From: Anas platyrhynchos | Taxonomy: Eukaryota > Chordata > Aves > Anseriformes > Anatidae | Assembly (NCBI RefSeq): GCF_047663525.1 | Contig: NC_092605.1 | Span: forward strand, 2,976,001-3,040,000 | Length of the DNA stretch: 64,000 bases | Reading direction: 5' to 3' | Part shown: positions 61,409-64,000 of the stretch, piece by piece | Numbering within the stretch: the first letter of the stretch is position 1 | Layout of the letters: the number at the start of each line of letters is the position of its first letter | The notes under the pieces: generated by a model | The model's input: the letters and a program-made list of their open reading frames with translations, nothing else | Told to the model about the DNA's origin: nothing | Database searches by the model: none | Program-made: the position numbers and the translations under genes

Positions 61409-63780
61409 GACAAATCAAAACTTTCTGCTGGAACAACTCAATAGCTGTGTTTTAATATGCACCAGGTTGCTTATTATTCATGCACCAAAACTTCTGTCAC
61501 TAGCAAGCTTGAAGTCAAGCCCTAGCTCATCCACAAACGATGTCAGGCAAAGAGAGCCACATCTGGACCCAGCGCTAGATCCCCCCCTACGACATTTTTT
61601 AGAGGTATTGAACAAAGCCCCTGATCTACCTCCTTTAAACTTTGCAGATATTTGAAGGTGGAGCTGAGCTTTGCTGCCCCCTCAAAGCGCTGTCCATAAA
61701 GCTGGGCATCAGACTGCACGGGGCTGTGCATCTCACTGCAAAGCTTGCAGCCCTCGTGAAGGGCTATGAATTTTTATTTTTATTCATGGCCATGAATTTT
61801 TTCACACGTGTGCAAGGAGCATAGGCCTTCAGAGAAGATTTGTGGCCACCTTGCGTGCGATTTCCCCTCCCCCTGGTGCGAGTGTGAAGCTGGGTGAGAC
61901 TCAGAAGCTCCAACAGAGTTTTGCTTTCAGAGTTGGGTTTGTTTAAGTGACTCAAAGCGGTGCTGAGCTGCCTGGATCGAAGCCAAGAGAAATGTTGATG
62001 CAAATCCTGCAAAGTAAACCTACCCCCTCCCTGAGTCACGTGCAGCTTAATTGTTTTCTATTTTATTTCACGCAACATCCCCAATCTATCAGTGTGACAA
62101 GCAACACGCTGCATGGAAGCACTTCTGATTTTCTTTCTGCAAGGCTGGAAAAATCTGCCTTCTGGCTCTCTCCTGTCCAATCCCTCGTGCTTACATTTTT
62201 AAGAGGCTGGATAACAAAGTTGAGCAACTGAATCAGCTTTGAGACCGAAAGTCCCCAGCGTTTATGTTAACTACTCCATATATGACTCTGAAACCAGTCT
62301 CTGAAGTTTGACTTGGGCATCCTCTTAACCTCCCATCCCTCAGCCCAAGACAGCTTTAGCTTATTACATCTCTCCATCCGGCAAATCCCCCTAAATCTAC
62401 TGTTCTTCCTCACTCTTTAGAAAGATGCAGGGGAAAATGGCCTGACCAGTGAGTTTTGCCCCCTCTGGTTTGCTTTTACCAAATCCAGAAGTTTCCCACC
62501 AGCAGCTCATTGATTCCTTAGCACCAAACCATCGAGCCGTGATGGCTGCCCTTTGGAATCTAAAGCTACAGGCTTGGCAGTGCTAAGGAGGAAGGCAACG
62601 ATCCAGGACCGGGAGATGCAGAGGCTGAAGAAACACAACTGGAGAGCTGACCACAAGCTGCCACTCCAGCATCTCCCCAGGTACTGAGAGCATCTCCTGC
62701 AGGCAGCTCCGTTTCTGGCTGCAGCAGCGTTTGTGGCATTCCAGGCCAAAATTCCTCTCTCCTGATGAGGTGGAGCATCGTGTTTGCAGGCTGCTTCTTT
62801 CCAGCACTTTTGGCCACAAATGGCCCGGAGCGTGAAGCTGGCACACGGTTCCACAGCCAAGCTTTTGGGACGTGAGACTGTTATGTGGTGAAACAGAGGG
62901 AGGGCACAGAAAGGCTATTAAGGCGAGGAAAAAGGGCTCTGGGAAGTAACATAATTGACTTCAGGCTTCACCCAAGCTGCTTATCAGCAACCAGAAGAGG
63001 CACCGTGTAACATGGCCAACCGCTCTTCCCACCTCTGTCCTGCACCAGGAGGTGGCAAGGCAAAACCAGTTTCCCCTGAACCTCTTAGCACCGATCAACC
63101 CCTTCCAGCCAGGGGCAGCCAGATTTTTATGCTAACACTTCGGGAGGCGGATTGGGCAGAAATGCTTCTCTCAGCTCTATGTGGGTTTGTTAATTAAAGT
63201 AAATGCTCCCAGCTGGGCAGGCAGGGAGTGCTGCTGGGGCTCCCTCGGGATGCCTGGCAGGGAGACTCCTCTGGCACCCGAAGCAGTTGGTCTTGCAGCA
63301 ACGTGGCAGTTTTGGAAGGTAAGGTCCTGGATTTGTTCTTCCTTTTAATGAACTTTGGGGGGTTAAAAGCAAAGTGTGGGTTCTGTTCTTGATGTAGTCC
63401 TCATCCGCTTGGTATTGGAGGCAGCAGGGAGCTTGCTGCTTCTCTGGGTGCTGCAGGAGCCGGGGCTGGTGGCTGCTGCATTTTGTTTCAAGTGGGAGTG
63501 GATGCAAATAAATCCTGCTGTTTTGATCCACGTGGGTGACAGCAGCCCTGGAGGTTCGAACTAATGCTAAGAGCAAACTTCATTAAACTCGCTGCGTGTC
63601 ATGTGGCTTTCGTGCGAAGCTATAAACCACTGGTGGTGCCTGTAGTTTGCTCCGTGCTCTTACAAACCTTAGGCTGGACTTTGGGTTTGCTTGTCTTTGG
63701 GATGTGCTGCCAGTCTTCTTGCACGCAGGTCGCATGCATAAATACGTGCAGTTTTTACTACCATTCAGAACCGAAGTGCC
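61409..63780. other. Non-coding unique sequence
   Basis: No gene recognised. Octamers occur at 61998-62005 and 63502-63509. Minus-strand frames of 117-128 codons near 62.5-62.9 and 63.2-63.6 kb lack domains and overlap other open frames. Confidence 0.6.
61782..61797. repeat. Perfect 16-bp palindrome
   Basis: ATTCATGGCCATGAAT is a perfect palindrome. It is preceded by a partial direct copy of one arm (CTATGAATTTTTAT near 61764-61777). It could be a dimer binding site or a chance structure. Confidence 0.85.
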
Positions 63781-63785
63781 TGACC

Positions 63786-63865
63786 TTCTGAAGGTTTTAC
63801 TGGAGCAGATTTTTTTATTTTTTTTTTCTGAAGGTTTTACTGGAGCAAGCTTTTTTAGGATCGGC
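63786..63865 (+). repeat. Two-copy repeat with 40-bp period
   Basis: A 22-base word starting TTCTGAAGGTTTTACTGGAG occurs at 63786-63807 and again, identical, at 63826-63847. Both copies are followed by T-rich sequence. The 40-base spacing suggests a tandem duplication whose second halves have diverged. Confidence 0.85.
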
Positions 63866-64000
63866 TTGCAAGGGGTTTGATAGGGTGCAGGAGGAGCGGG
63901 AGGAGCAGCCTGGGAACCACCCAGAGGGCTCTGACTTCTCCTGGTTTGTTCAGAGATGCTGGCTGCGTAACAGTCAGCGAAATGGGCCGTGTTATCTGGG

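Noticed and set aside
60700..61410. Processed pseudogene ending in the 26-base poly-A run
   Set aside because: The upstream sequence shows no recognisable gene similarity, and I could not see flanking target-site duplications.
1..64000. MicroRNA genes, CRISPR arrays, rRNA
   Set aside because: I looked for familiar conserved microRNA seeds with hairpin arms, regularly spaced repeats and rRNA core words, and found none.

Overview
This is 64 kb of vertebrate nuclear DNA, most likely from a bird. Interspersed repeats are very sparse: I see no L1, Alu or B-type SINEs and no legible CR1 LINE. What I do see is a handful of heavily decayed MIR/CORE-SINE fossils. GC-rich, CpG-bearing patches alternate sharply with AT-rich blocks, and there are many short poly-A and poly-T tracts. 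A mammal would show far more repeats. Another sauropsid cannot be excluded without a search.

I recognise no protein-coding exon, tRNA, rRNA, microRNA, CRISPR array or mobile-element gene. Nearly all open frames are under 220 codons, often overlap on both strands, and encode peptides rich in Trp, Cys and Pro, as expected of translated non-coding DNA. The window therefore reads as an intergenic desert or the inside of a very long intron. I cannot name the neighbouring gene.

Layout: 1-4.5 kb carries a polypyrimidine tract, two TATA-like sites leading into CpG-rich DNA (the one near 2760 is the better promoter candidate) and a G-quadruplex candidate. 4.5-12.3 kb is ordinary unique sequence with one MIR. 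12.3-24.2 kb has several AT-rich, homeodomain-motif-rich blocks that resemble conserved non-coding elements, the longest at about 23.3-24.2 kb. 24.2-34 kb is mixed, with a nearly full-length MIR at 31.9-32.1 kb. 34-40 kb has two CpG clusters; the one at 38.5-38.8 kb is followed by the longest open frame of the window (334 codons from an ATG at 38978). 41.4-42.5 kb is another AT-rich candidate element with a HOX/PBX plus MEIS type composite site. 42.5-55.7 kb is mixed, with two more MIRs at about 50.0 and 52.2 kb. 55.7-56.7 kb is a fourth AT-rich block. The rest is ordinary unique sequence ending in a local duplication near 63.8 kb.

If the window has a function, it is most plausibly cis-regulatory: several dispersed enhancer-like blocks and a few CpG-rich, promoter-like spots in a region that has kept out transposons. 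Conservation cannot be judged from one sequence, so all regulatory calls are low to moderate confidence.
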